Program-made: the position numbers and the translations under genes
Assembly (NCBI GenBank): GCA_009731375.1
Contig: BJOX01000224.1
Coordinates: forward strand, 331,550-395,549
Origin: Paulinella micropora
Lineage: Eukaryota; Cercozoa; Imbricatea; Euglyphida
Reading direction: 5' to 3'
Length of the DNA stretch: 64,000 nucleotides
In this document: positions 34,906 to 44,476 of the stretch, piece by piece
Layout of the letters: each line of letters begins with the position of its first letter
Position numbering within the stretch: the first letter of the stretch is position 1
Notes under the pieces: generated by a model
What the model was told of the DNA's origin: nothing
Database searches by the model: none
What the model saw: the letters and a program-made list of their open reading frames with translations, nothing else

Positions 34906-35402
34906 AAAGAGAGAGAGAGANNNNNNNNNNNNNNNNNNNNNNNNNNNNNNNNNNNNNNNNNNNNNNNNNNNNNNNNNNNNNNNNNNNNNNNNNNNNNNNN
35001 NNNNNNNNNNNNNNNNNNNNNNNNNNNNNNNNNNNNNNNNNNNNNNNNNNNNNNNNNNNNNNNNNNNNNNNNNNNNNNNNNNNNNNNNNNNNNNNNNNNN
35101 NNNNNNNNNNNNNNNNNNNNNNNNNNNNNNNNNNNNNNNNNNNNNNNNNNNNNNNNNNNNNNNNNNNNNNNNNNNNNNNNNNNNNNNNNNNNNNNNNNNN
35201 NNNNNNNNNNNNNNNNNNNNNNNNNNNNNNNNNNNNNNNNNNNNNNNNNNNNNNNNNNNNNNNNNNNNNNNNNNNNNNNNNNNNNNNNNNNNNNNNNNNN
35301 NNNNNNNNNNNNNNNNNNNNNNNNNNNNNNNNNNNNNNNNNNNNNNNNNNNNNNNNNNNNNNNNNNNNNNNNNNNNNNNNNGGGGGGGGGGGGGGGGGGG
35401 GG
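34579..35402. repeat. (CT)n and (GA)n tracts with an N gap and poly-G edge
   Basis: CT then GA tracts run into a 461-N gap (34921-35381). The right side starts with 21 consecutive G. The Arg/Glu and Ser/Leu frames across it are microsatellite artefacts. Confidence 0.95.
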
Positions 35403-35840
35403 CATAAACAAACGATCCTGCTTATCACACATATTTATCGATTACGATGCATTTTGCGAGAATGTAAAGCTATGCACAACGCAGATTTCGCAAAATCATT
35501 ATGAATCCACAGCGAATCCTCATGCCACGGCCCACCTTTTTCTGACAGAAAGATTACACCCTCAAAATTTTCTGAAGCAAGTCTGTTTTTTTAAATAATT
35601 AGCCACTTCGGCGATTATGCGATAATCGCCGATTTCATACTTTTTCTCTGTGTTTTCCTTGATATACAAGGGGATGACTAGAATAAGTATGATCCAACAT
35701 CGATTGTACACGATTGAGAAAGCTTGAATGTTTATCGTACTAGCCTAGTAGCAGATTTCAGTTCTAATTGCTGCCTTAGGGTGCACCAGGCTCTGAAAGC
35801 AAAGTTTTGCTTTCGGTTTGAGGAGGTTTCCAGAGGCCTA
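35403..35840. other. Unique sequence without a supported gene
   Basis: AT-rich sequence with a short inverted pair, GAAAGCAAAG/CTTTGCTTTC near 35796-35815. It contains no frame over 60 codons apart from one that runs into the following triplet tract. Confidence 0.5.
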
Positions 35841-35851
35841 AAACTACTACA

Positions 35852-35888
<37 letters not shown>

Positions 35889-35937
35889 GTACTACTACTA
35901 CTACTACGCGACTACTACTACTACTACCACCACCACT

Positions 35938-36026
<89 letters not shown>

Positions 36027-36040
36027 GACTACGATTACTG

Positions 36041-36086
<46 letters not shown>

Positions 36087-36111
36087 AACTACTACAACTA
36101 CTACTACTACT

Positions 36112-36177
<66 letters not shown>

Positions 36178-36185
36178 GCTACTAT

Positions 36186-36238
<53 letters not shown>

Positions 36239-36257
36239 ACTACTACTACTACTACTA

Positions 36258-36296
<39 letters not shown>

Positions 36297-36376
36297 GCCA
36301 CTACCGCTACGACTACGACGACGACGACGACTACTACGACGACTACTACGACGACTACTACGACGACTACTACTAT

Positions 36377-36425
<49 letters not shown>

Positions 36426-36504
36426 GCTATTGCTACTACTACTATTACTACTACCACTATTACTACTATGACTATTACTACTACTACTATTACTACTACT
36501 ACTG

Positions 36505-36556
<52 letters not shown>

Positions 36557-37063
36557 ACTACTACTAATACTACTACTACTACTATTATTATTATTATTAT
36601 TACTCTTCTTCTCCTTCCTCCTTCCTCCTTCCTACTTCCTACTTCCTCCTTCCTACTTCCTACTTCCTCCTTCCTACTTCCTACTTCCTCCTTCCTCCTT
36701 CCTTCTTCTCTCCTTCTCCCCTTCTTTCCTTCTTCCTTTCTTTCCTTTCTTTCCTTCCTTCCTTTCCTTCCTTCCCTTCCTTTCTTGCCTTTCTTCTCTT
36801 TCTTCCTTTCTTCCTTTCTTCCTCTTCTTCTTCTTCTTCTTCTTCTTCTTCTTCTTCTTCTTCTTCTTCTTCTTCTTCTTCTTCTTCTTCTTCTTCTTCT
36901 TCTTCTTCTTTCTTCTTCTTCTTCTTCCTCCTCCTCCTCCTCCTCCTCCTCCTCCTCCTCCTCCTCCTCCTCCTTCTTCTTCTTCTTCTTCTTCTTCTTC
37001 TTCTTCTTCTTCTTCTTCATCTTCTTCTTCTTCTTCTTCTTCTTCATCTTCATCTTCTTCTTC

Positions 37064-37113
<50 letters not shown>

Positions 37114-37114
37114 T
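35841..37114. repeat. 1.3-kb compound triplet microsatellite: (TAC)n, (TTC)n, (TCC)n, (ATT)n
   Basis: Successive triplet tracts change from TAC through TTC and TCC to ATT and run directly into the first SINE of the 37-kb cluster. Poly-Tyr, poly-Phe and poly-Lys open frames are artefacts. Confidence 0.97.
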
Positions 37115-37346
37115 GGACACCGTGATAGCCCAGTGGTCAAGTTCTACCATCTGGGCCCTGTCGCCAGTTCGATTCCCGTCGGTGCCACCAGTATTTTCAT
37201 TGAACATACCGGTCCGTCTGGAAGTGTTGGAACTGCCCTTGCGGGGGTGTCATTAGAGCCTATCGTCAATTCTTCGTACTTCCCTCACGGGTGAGACGAT
37301 GGATGCGCATGTGCAGAAATGCATCAGCCATTGACAGAGAAGCACT
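37115..37346 (+). mobile_element. tRNA-derived SINE, copy 1 of the 37-kb cluster
   Basis: Starts GGACACCGTGATAGCCCAGT, with A box and B box (AGTTCGATTCC), a short body with a single CATTGAACATACCGGTCC, and the tail ending CAGAGAAGCAC. (ATT)n precedes it and (TAT)n follows. The body lacks the ~37-bp internal duplication found in the next two copies. Confidence 0.93.
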
Positions 37347-37369
37347 ATTATTATTATTATTATTATTAT

Positions 37370-37638
37370 GGACACCGTGATAGCCCAGTGGTCAAGTTCT
37401 ACCATCTGGGCCCTGTCGCCAGTTCGATTCCCGTCGGTGCCACCAGTATTTTCATTGAACATACCGGTCTATTTCTGGACCAGTATTTTCATTGAACATA
37501 CCGGCCCGTCTGGAAGTGTTGGAACTGCCCTTGCGGGGGTGTCATTATAGAGCTTATCGTCAATTCTTCGTACTCCCCTCACGTGAGACGATGGATGCGC
37601 ATGTGCAGAAATGCATCAGCCATTGACAGAGAAGCACT
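37370..37638 (+). mobile_element. tRNA-derived SINE, copy 2
   Basis: Same head, boxes and tail as its neighbours. The body carries a tandem duplication of CAGTATTTTCATTGAACATA, making it longer. A few differences in the tail (CACGTGAGACGATGGATGCG) separate it from copy 3. About 23 bp of (TAT)n separate it from copy 1. Confidence 0.93.
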
Positions 37639-37667
37639 ATTATTATTATTATTATTATTATTATTAT

Positions 37668-37936
37668 GGACACCGTGATAGCCCAGTGGTCAAGTTCTAC
37701 CATCTGGGCCCTGTCGCCAGTTCGATTCCCGTCGGTGCCACCAGTATTTTCATTGAACATACCGGTCTATTTCTGGACCAGTATTTTCATTGAACATACC
37801 GGCCCGTCTGGAAGTGTTGGAACTGCCCTTGCGGGGGTGTCATTAGAGCTTATCGTCAATTCTTCGTACTCCCCTCACGGGTGAGACGATGGAGGCGCAT
37901 GTGCAGAAATGCATCAGCCATTGACAGAGAAGCACT
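37668..37936 (+). mobile_element. tRNA-derived SINE, copy 3
   Basis: Nearly identical to copy 2, including the body duplication. It leads into the segmentally duplicated DNA at 37.88 kb, and the last ~50 bp of this SINE are part of that duplication. Confidence 0.93.
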
Positions 37937-38554
37937 ATTATCATTATTATTATTACCTCAACACGGGACCCAAAAAATTGACATTTCATATATGCACGTA
38001 TATTCAAAAACAATATCATATTTGAATTTATATACAATGTCAACTCATACGGCAAACAGGATAATCGCAAACACACTATCAGTTGCAAACATGTGTGGGG
38101 TATGATTGTAAACAAAACAAGCAACAATAGAACATATTAAGTGACGTGCACGTGTGTACTTACAGAACTGTATATACATACTAAAGTACACACGGGGCAA
38201 CCAAAACAAATACTACGATTTGAATGTCGTAAACAAACAAGAGATGTGTAAGTTTTACCGAAGACACCGCCACGCGAGTCAGGCAAGACAGGGGGAGAAC
38301 CAAGAAAAGAAGAAAAAATAAGTAATTTTTTGTACAAACCACAGTACGCAGGAAAAATTATAATGATGTAGACAACGGTCATGAACAGCCAGAAACGCGT
38401 ACATACATTCATACACACAACATACACATATACAGCAACCACTTGGAAGCACAGACAAAGAGGGAAGCAAACACGAAAACCAGACAGAACATCACAGACC
38501 TTTATGTAAGATACTAGAGATAAGAGCAGCCTTTTTTTTTGCATCTGCTCAGTT

Positions 38555-38586
<32 letters not shown>

Positions 38587-39031
38587 ATTTTTTTATCATT
38601 GTTATTTTTTTTATTTTTATTTTTTTTTCACTTTATTTTTTTTATAACAGTAAGCAAGGTTTAATAGAGAAAAGAAAGATGAACAAAATTAAGAAGAGTT
38701 TAGTTCATGAGAATTCTGGTCCCGGGCAACAACAGTACAAGCTCATAAGGAAAACTGGACTAAAGTTCAACAGCTAGGCTCCTTGGAAATAAAAATAAAC
38801 GAAAAGAAAATAGATAGAAAGAGAAGAAAAAAGAAAGAAGTATACATACAAATAGAAACAACAAATACACACAGAACAACAGAAACAAGAAAAGTATAAA
38901 ATAGCAAACACAAATGCACATAACAACAGAAACAACAAATACACAACACAGCAAACACAAACACATAAGCACCAAGCAGGACAGAGGCGAGGGAGACAGT
39001 ACTATAAGGCAAGGGCAGAGAGCAGAGGTCA
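37883..39031 (+). repeat. Segmental duplication, copy 1
   Basis: About 1.15 kb matched at 41931-43081 with roughly 98-99% identity by eye (for example a 3-bp insertion ATC at 42144, and scattered substitutions). It begins in the tail of a SINE and ends at GAGAGCAGAGGT. Internally, 38645-38800 (ACAGTAAGCAAGGTTTAATA ... GGAAAACTGGACTAAAGTTC) is a diverged copy of 39190-39360. A 135-residue minus frame (38544-38137) is kept in both copies but has no recognisable features. Confidence 0.93.
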
Positions 39032-39373
39032 GACATAACCAACACAGGGCGCAAGTGAGATCGATTGACAGTCAGTGAGACAGCCCTTAAGAAAACTGCA
39101 GCACCCAACGCAATTCACTAGCACCCAGAGGCCATCGTAGCCAGGAGGGTGGTGTGCAGAGCGATTTTTTTTCTTTCTTTTTTTTTTCCACAGTAAGCAA
39201 GGTTTCATGGAGGAATAGAAGACAGATACGATAAATAAAAAGAGAGGGAGAAAAAAAGAAAGACGTAGGGACACACTTTAATCATGCAATCTGGCCCAAA
39301 GAAGCAGCAGTGCAGGTCCTAATGGAAAACTGGACCTATGTTCAACAGCTAAGCTCCGTAGAGAAATATAAGA

Positions 39374-39436
<63 letters not shown>

Positions 39437-39450
39437 AGAAAGACAGGCAG
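39032..39450 (+). repeat. Block present in inverted orientation at 43120-43541
   Basis: The stretch from CAGACATAACCAACACAGGG to AGAAACAAGAGAGAGA matches the reverse complement of 43541-43120. It directly follows the duplicated segment here, and follows it inverted in the second copy, so an inversion took place next to the duplication. Confidence 0.9.
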
Positions 39451-39540
39451 AATAAACGAAAATATGAAAACAAAAATAATAGAACAAAAGGAGCAAGTTC
39501 AAAACAAGTTCAAAACAAGGACAAAACTTATTATTATTAC

Positions 39541-39595
<55 letters not shown>

Positions 39596-39603
39596 GTTAT
39601 TAT

Positions 39604-39865
39604 GGACACCGTGATAGCCCAGTGGTCAAGTTCTACCATCTGGGCCCTGTCGCCAGTTCGATTCCNNNNNNNNNNNNNNNNNNNNNNNNNNNNNNNNNNN
39701 NNNNNNNNNNNNNNNNNNNNNNNNNNNNNNNNNNNNNNNNNNNNNNNNNNNNNNNNNNNNNNNNNNNNNNNNNNNNNNNNNNNNNNNNNNNNNNNNNNNN
39801 NNNNNNNNNNNNGACGATGGAGGCGCATGTGCAGAAATGCATCAGCCATTGACAGAGAAGCACTA
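39604..39865 (+). mobile_element. tRNA-derived SINE interrupted by an N gap
   Basis: The head is readable to 39665, the body is hidden by Ns (39666-39812), and the tail resumes at GACGATGGAGGCGCATGTG. (TAT)n on both sides. Confidence 0.85.
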
Positions 39866-39887
39866 TTATTGTTATTATTATTATTAT

Positions 39888-40188
39888 GGACACAGTGATA
39901 GCCCAGTGGTCAAGTTCTACCATCTGGGCCCTGTCGCCAGTTCGATTCCCGTCGGTGCCAACAGTATTTAGCCCAGTGGTCAAGTTCTACCATCTGGGCC
40001 CTGTCGCCAGTTCGATTCCCGTCGGTGCCACCAGTATTTTCATTGAACATACCGGTCCGTCTGGAAGTGTTGGAACTGCCCTTGCGGGGGTGTCATTAGA
40101 GCCTATCGTCAATTCTTCGTACTCCCCTCACGGGTGAGACGATGGAGGCGCATGTGCAGAAATGCATCAGCCATTGACAGAGAAGCAC
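39888..40188 (+). mobile_element. tRNA-derived SINE with a duplicated head
   Basis: A first tRNA-like head (39888-39968, GGACACAGTGATAGCC) is followed directly by a second head lacking the first ~10 bases (39969 on), then a normal body and tail. This tandem-head form could arise by template switching or unequal exchange. Confidence 0.88.
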
Positions 40189-40214
40189 TATTATCATTAT
40201 TATTATTATTATTA

Positions 40215-40443
40215 GTGGCATCGCGATAGCCCAGTGGTTAAGGTCTACCATCTGGAACCTGTCGCCAGTTCGATTCCCGTCGGTGCCAGTATTTTCAAAT
40301 GATATTTTCTTTGAAAGTATTGGTCTGTCTGGAAGGCTTGGAGCTGCCCTGCGGGGGTGTCAGTAGAGCCTATCGTCAAATCTTCGTACTCCCCTCGCGG
40401 GTGAGACGATGGAGGCACATGTGCAGAAATGCATTCGCCATTG
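40215..40443 (+). mobile_element. Diverged SINE subfamily copy, cut by an N gap
   Basis: Starts GTGGCATCGCGATAGCCCAG, keeps the A and B boxes, but has a different body (TCAAATGATATTTTCTTTGAAAG) and about 15% divergence by eye in the rest. It appears to be an older or separate subfamily. The sequence stops at the N gap 40444-41264. Confidence 0.85.
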
Positions 40444-41264
40444 NNNNNNNNNNNNNNNNNNNNNNNNNNNNNNNNNNNNNNNNNNNNNNNNNNNNNNNNN
40501 NNNNNNNNNNNNNNNNNNNNNNNNNNNNNNNNNNNNNNNNNNNNNNNNNNNNNNNNNNNNNNNNNNNNNNNNNNNNNNNNNNNNNNNNNNNNNNNNNNNN
40601 NNNNNNNNNNNNNNNNNNNNNNNNNNNNNNNNNNNNNNNNNNNNNNNNNNNNNNNNNNNNNNNNNNNNNNNNNNNNNNNNNNNNNNNNNNNNNNNNNNNN
40701 NNNNNNNNNNNNNNNNNNNNNNNNNNNNNNNNNNNNNNNNNNNNNNNNNNNNNNNNNNNNNNNNNNNNNNNNNNNNNNNNNNNNNNNNNNNNNNNNNNNN
40801 NNNNNNNNNNNNNNNNNNNNNNNNNNNNNNNNNNNNNNNNNNNNNNNNNNNNNNNNNNNNNNNNNNNNNNNNNNNNNNNNNNNNNNNNNNNNNNNNNNNN
40901 NNNNNNNNNNNNNNNNNNNNNNNNNNNNNNNNNNNNNNNNNNNNNNNNNNNNNNNNNNNNNNNNNNNNNNNNNNNNNNNNNNNNNNNNNNNNNNNNNNNN
41001 NNNNNNNNNNNNNNNNNNNNNNNNNNNNNNNNNNNNNNNNNNNNNNNNNNNNNNNNNNNNNNNNNNNNNNNNNNNNNNNNNNNNNNNNNNNNNNNNNNNN
41101 NNNNNNNNNNNNNNNNNNNNNNNNNNNNNNNNNNNNNNNNNNNNNNNNNNNNNNNNNNNNNNNNNNNNNNNNNNNNNNNNNNNNNNNNNNNNNNNNNNNN
41201 NNNNNNNNNNNNNNNNNNNNNNNNNNNNNNNNNNNNNNNNNNNNNNNNNNNNNNNNNNNNNNNN
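40444..41264. other. Assembly gap (821 N)
   Basis: This gap separates the SINE cluster from another repeat tail. With 39666-39812, 41542-41760 and 41921-41930 it shows that this repeat-rich interval was hard to assemble, so copy order here is provisional. Confidence 0.95.
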
Positions 41265-41399
41265 AGGTATCCGACACGCCAGGCGGGTAGCTATTCAGGG
41301 ATGGTTAGAGTCACTCTTCCCTCTCCAACATTCACTGTGTGATTGTTGGGTCGAGGGATGGAGGCGCATGGCCCTCGGGCTCAGCCATGACAGATCAAT
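41265..41399 (+). mobile_element. 3' end of another retroelement sharing the SINE/LINE tail
   Basis: The sequence (AGGTATCCGACACGCCAGGC...) ends in GGATGGAGGCGCATGGCCCT, then GGCTCAGCCATGACAGATCA and (TTA)n. The last ~55 bp resemble both the SINE tail (GATGGAGGCGCATGTGCAG...CAGCCATTGACAG) and the LINE tail (GGATGCACATGGCC...GGCTCAGCAATTGGCAG). It may be a third element using the same reverse transcriptase. Confidence 0.5.
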
Positions 41400-41400
41400 A

Positions 41401-41473
<73 letters not shown>

Positions 41474-41541
41474 GGACACCGTGATAGCCCAGTGGTCAAG
41501 TTCTACCATCTGGGCCCTGTCGCCAGTTCGATTCCCGTCGG
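41474..41541 (+). mobile_element. SINE head cut by an N gap
   Basis: A tRNA-like head identical to the other copies (GGACACCGTGATAGCCCAGT to GATTCCCGTCGG), lost into the gap 41542-41760. Confidence 0.85.
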
Positions 41542-41760
41542 NNNNNNNNNNNNNNNNNNNNNNNNNNNNNNNNNNNNNNNNNNNNNNNNNNNNNNNNNNN
41601 NNNNNNNNNNNNNNNNNNNNNNNNNNNNNNNNNNNNNNNNNNNNNNNNNNNNNNNNNNNNNNNNNNNNNNNNNNNNNNNNNNNNNNNNNNNNNNNNNNNN
41701 NNNNNNNNNNNNNNNNNNNNNNNNNNNNNNNNNNNNNNNNNNNNNNNNNNNNNNNNNNNN

Positions 41761-41920
41761 AATTAGGGAGTACATAGGCTTCGGTCCCTTTCCATGAGTT
41801 GATTGGTATAAAGCTCCTAGAGTAATGTTCTATGCCGTCACTTCCTTTATTCCACCGATTGGTGTGGAGACTTTCCTTATGGAATGGAGGACTGGATGCA
41901 CATGGCCTTTTGGCTCAGCA
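41761..41920 (+). mobile_element. LINE 3'-end fragment in plus orientation
   Basis: This is the reverse complement of 19651-19824 apart from a few substitutions (AATTAGGGAGTACATAGGCT ... GGCTCAGCA), ended by a 10-N join. Nothing upstream of it is readable. Confidence 0.75.
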
Positions 41921-41930
41921 NNNNNNNNNN

Positions 41931-42608
41931 GGTGAGACGATGGAGGCGCATGTGCAGAAATGCATCAGCCATTGACAGAGAAGCACTATTATCATTATTA
42001 TTATTACCTCAACACGGGACCCAAAAAATTGACATTTCATATATGCACGTATATTCAAAAACAATATCATATTTGAATTTATATACAATGTCAACTCATA
42101 CGGCAAACAGGATAATCGCAAACACACTATCAGTTGCAAACATCATGTGTGGGGTACGATTGTAAACAAAACAAGCAACAATAGAACATATTAAGTGACG
42201 TGCACGTGTGTACTTACAGAACTGTATATACATACTAAAGTACACACGGGACAACCAAAACAAATACTACGATTTGAATGTCGTAAACAAACAAGAGATG
42301 TGTAAGTTTTACCGAAGACACCGCTACGCGAGTCAGGCAAGACAGGGGGAGAACCAAGAAAAGAAGAAAAAATAAGCAATTTTTTGTACAAACCACAGTA
42401 CGCAGGAAAAATTATAATGATGTAGACAACGGTCATGAACAGCCAGAAACGCGTACATACATTCATACACACAACATACACATATACAGCAACCACTTGG
42501 AAGCACAGACAAAGAGGGAAGCAAACACGAAAACCAGACAGAACATCACCGACCTTTATGTAAGATACTAGAGATAAGAGCCGCCTTTTTTTTGGCATCT
42601 GCTCAGTT

Positions 42609-42644
<36 letters not shown>

Positions 42645-43081
42645 ATTTTTTTATCATTGTTATTTATTTATTATTTTTTTTTACTTTATTTTTTTTATAA
42701 CAGTAAGCAAGGTTTAATAGAAAAGAAAGATGAACAAAATTAAGAAGAGTTTAGTTCATGAGAATTCTGGTCCCGGGCAACAACAGTACAAGCTCATAAG
42801 GAAAACTGGACTAAAGTTCAACAGCTAGGCTCCTTGGAAATAAAAATAAACGAAAAGAAAATAGATAGAAAGAGAAGAAAAAAGAAAGAAGTATACATAC
42901 AAATAGAAACAACAAATACACACAGAACAACAGAAACAAGAAAAGTATAAAATAGCAAACACAAATACACATAACAACAGAAACAACAAATACACAACAC
43001 AGCAAACACAAACACATAAGCACCAAGCAGGACAGAGGCGAGGGAGACAGTACTATAAGGCAAGGGCAGAGAGCAGAGGTA
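41931..43081 (+). repeat. Segmental duplication, copy 2
   Basis: Matches 37883-39031 throughout, beginning inside the SINE tail after a 10-N join and ending at GAGCAGAGGT. Beyond that point the copies diverge: 43082-43120 is unrelated sequence and then an inverted block begins. Confidence 0.93.
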
Positions 43082-43119
43082 TGGTATGTCTTGAAAAAGT
43101 GTGACGAAGTGCGACCCTA

Positions 43120-43132
43120 TACTACTCTTTCT

Positions 43133-43163
<31 letters not shown>

Positions 43164-43541
43164 TTTCTTTCTCTGTATCTTGTTTCTTATATTTCTCTAC
43201 GGAGCTTAGCTGTTGAACCTGTCCAGTTTTCCATTAGGACCTGCACTGCTGCTTCTTTGGGCCAGAATGCATGATTAAAGTGTGTCCCTACGTCTTTCTC
43301 CCTCTCTTTTTATTTATCGTATCTGTCTTCTATTCCTCCATGAAACCTTGCTTACTGTGGAAAAAAAAAAGAAAGAAAAAAAAAAAAGAAAGAAAAAAAA
43401 ATCGCTCTGCACACCACCCTCCTGGCTATGATGGCCTCTGGGTGCTAGTGAATTGCGTTAGGTGCTGCAGTTTCCTTAAGGGCTGTCTCACTGACTGTCA
43501 ATCGATCTCACTTGCGCCCTGTGTTGGTTATGTCTGACCCC
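43120..43541 (-). repeat. Inverted copy of 39032-39450, abutting the viral element
   Basis: The reverse complement matches the block after copy 1, including the poly-T/A tract and GGTTATGTCTGACC at its outer end. The match stops at 43541; the next bases (CCCAGAGACACACACCG) are not in copy 1. That makes 43541 the best estimate of the left edge of the viral insertion or of the inversion breakpoint. Confidence 0.85.
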
Positions 43542-43690
43542 CAGAGACACACACCGTTCGGCCCGCACGGGACAAAATGGCAATTAAAACCGTTACATTT
43601 TAATATTTTAAATTAAAGTCATAAAAATATAGACATACAGGATAACAAACGAAAGTAGACACACAAAAAACTACGACAAGTCGCAGGTTT

Positions 43691-44041
43691 ATGATTTCAA
43701 AAGGATTTATTATGATAAAGAACAATGAAAAGATGCAGATTGTAAAATTTCAATGGAGAGAAGGAGGTAAAACTATGTGTAAGAGCTTTACTATTGGAAA
43801 ACGAAGAACACAAGAACAGGCAATGGAAGAAGCAAAGAAATACCACGAAGAAAAAGTAAAACCAAAGTATGATGAACGGAAAGTTAATTATGATAAGGAA
43901 ACAAAAGAAATCAAAAAAGAAAAGAAAAGGAATTGGAAGAAGAAAACATTCAAGTGTGAATGCGGAGCTGAAATAAATAGGAGTAGCAAAGCAAGACATA
44001 TGAAATCAAGCACACATACAGCACCGCTCGCCCCGCCCTAA
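43691..44041 (+). CDS. Small basic protein with AP2-like segment and zinc-finger-like end
   Basis: 116 residues. The N-terminal part (VKFQWREGGKTMCKSFTIGK, then QAMEEAKKYHEE) follows the pattern of AP2-type DNA-binding domains, in which a three-strand sheet precedes a helix. After a very basic middle, FKCECGAEINRSSKARHMKS with THT gives C-x-C...H-x4-H, a compact zinc-finger-like motif common in proteins of large and small DNA viruses of protists. It is the first gene of the element and probably binds DNA, as a regulator or a homing-type remnant. ATG at 43691 is first in frame; a second at 43712 is equally possible. The frame is intact. Confidence 0.6.
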   Translation: MISKGFIMIKNNEKMQIVKFQWREGGKTMCKSFTIGKRRTQEQAMEEAKKYHEEKVKPKYDERKVNYDKETKEIKKEKKRNWKKKTFKCECGAEINRSSKARHMKSSTHTAPLAPP

Positions 44042-44063
44042 TTTCCATCTAAACACAGGGCCC

Positions 44064-44090
44064 CCCGTATATATAGACACGGGGAGAACA
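44064..44090 (+). terminator. 3' hairpin after the first viral gene
   Basis: CCCCGT and ACGGGG flank a 10-base loop 25-50 bp after the stop codon. The stem differs in sequence from the GTAGGG hairpins of the other genes but has the same position. Confidence 0.4.
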
Positions 44091-44230
44091 CGGCGGACCA
44101 CGGCGGGGGCAGACAATTGAGATAATTAATTTTTATTTTTGAAAAAAATATTTTCCTATATATACACCGACCAACGATGGAGACACACACTTACAGCTGT
44201 ATTCAGTATAGGTTAGACAGATTTAGGTAA

Positions 44231-44476
44231 CAAAAAATTAATTATGAAATCAAAAGTGTCAGGGGTCATGATGTGCTTTACATAATACCTGAGGGGTATA
44301 AAAGAAAGTATAAGGTTAATACAAAAACGTCCCAAAATTACTTGAACAGAGTAAGAGGTGCTGTTTACTTTCATGCTATGCCAGAAGCACCACCCTTACC
44401 AGTAGATGAACGACCGCAGTTTGAAGCGAAAGTGAGAGAAAAAAGAAAAGGTAAGAGATCTAATGCGGTATGCTAA
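44231..44476 (+). pseudogene. Small ORF before the polymerase, no ATG
   Basis: Open from after a TAA at 44228-44230 to 44476; its only early start is GTG at 44273. NYEIKSVRGHDVLYIIPEG near its beginning resembles NYEIKHVDRKKHVLGINES at the start of the next frame, so it could be a displaced or duplicated beginning of the polymerase gene, or a separate small gene. The C-terminus is basic (VREKRKGKRSN). It overlaps the next frame by 14 bp. Confidence 0.35.

Noticed and set aside
37115-37190. Functional tRNA gene
   Set aside because: The tRNA-like head is repeated many times with a fixed downstream body and tail, and its acceptor stem is imperfect; it is a SINE head.
38137-42598. 135-residue minus-strand ORF kept in both copies of the segmental duplication
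   Set aside because: The copies are too similar to show selection, at least one difference changes an amino acid, and the translation is Cys/Val/Tyr-rich with no recognisable feature.
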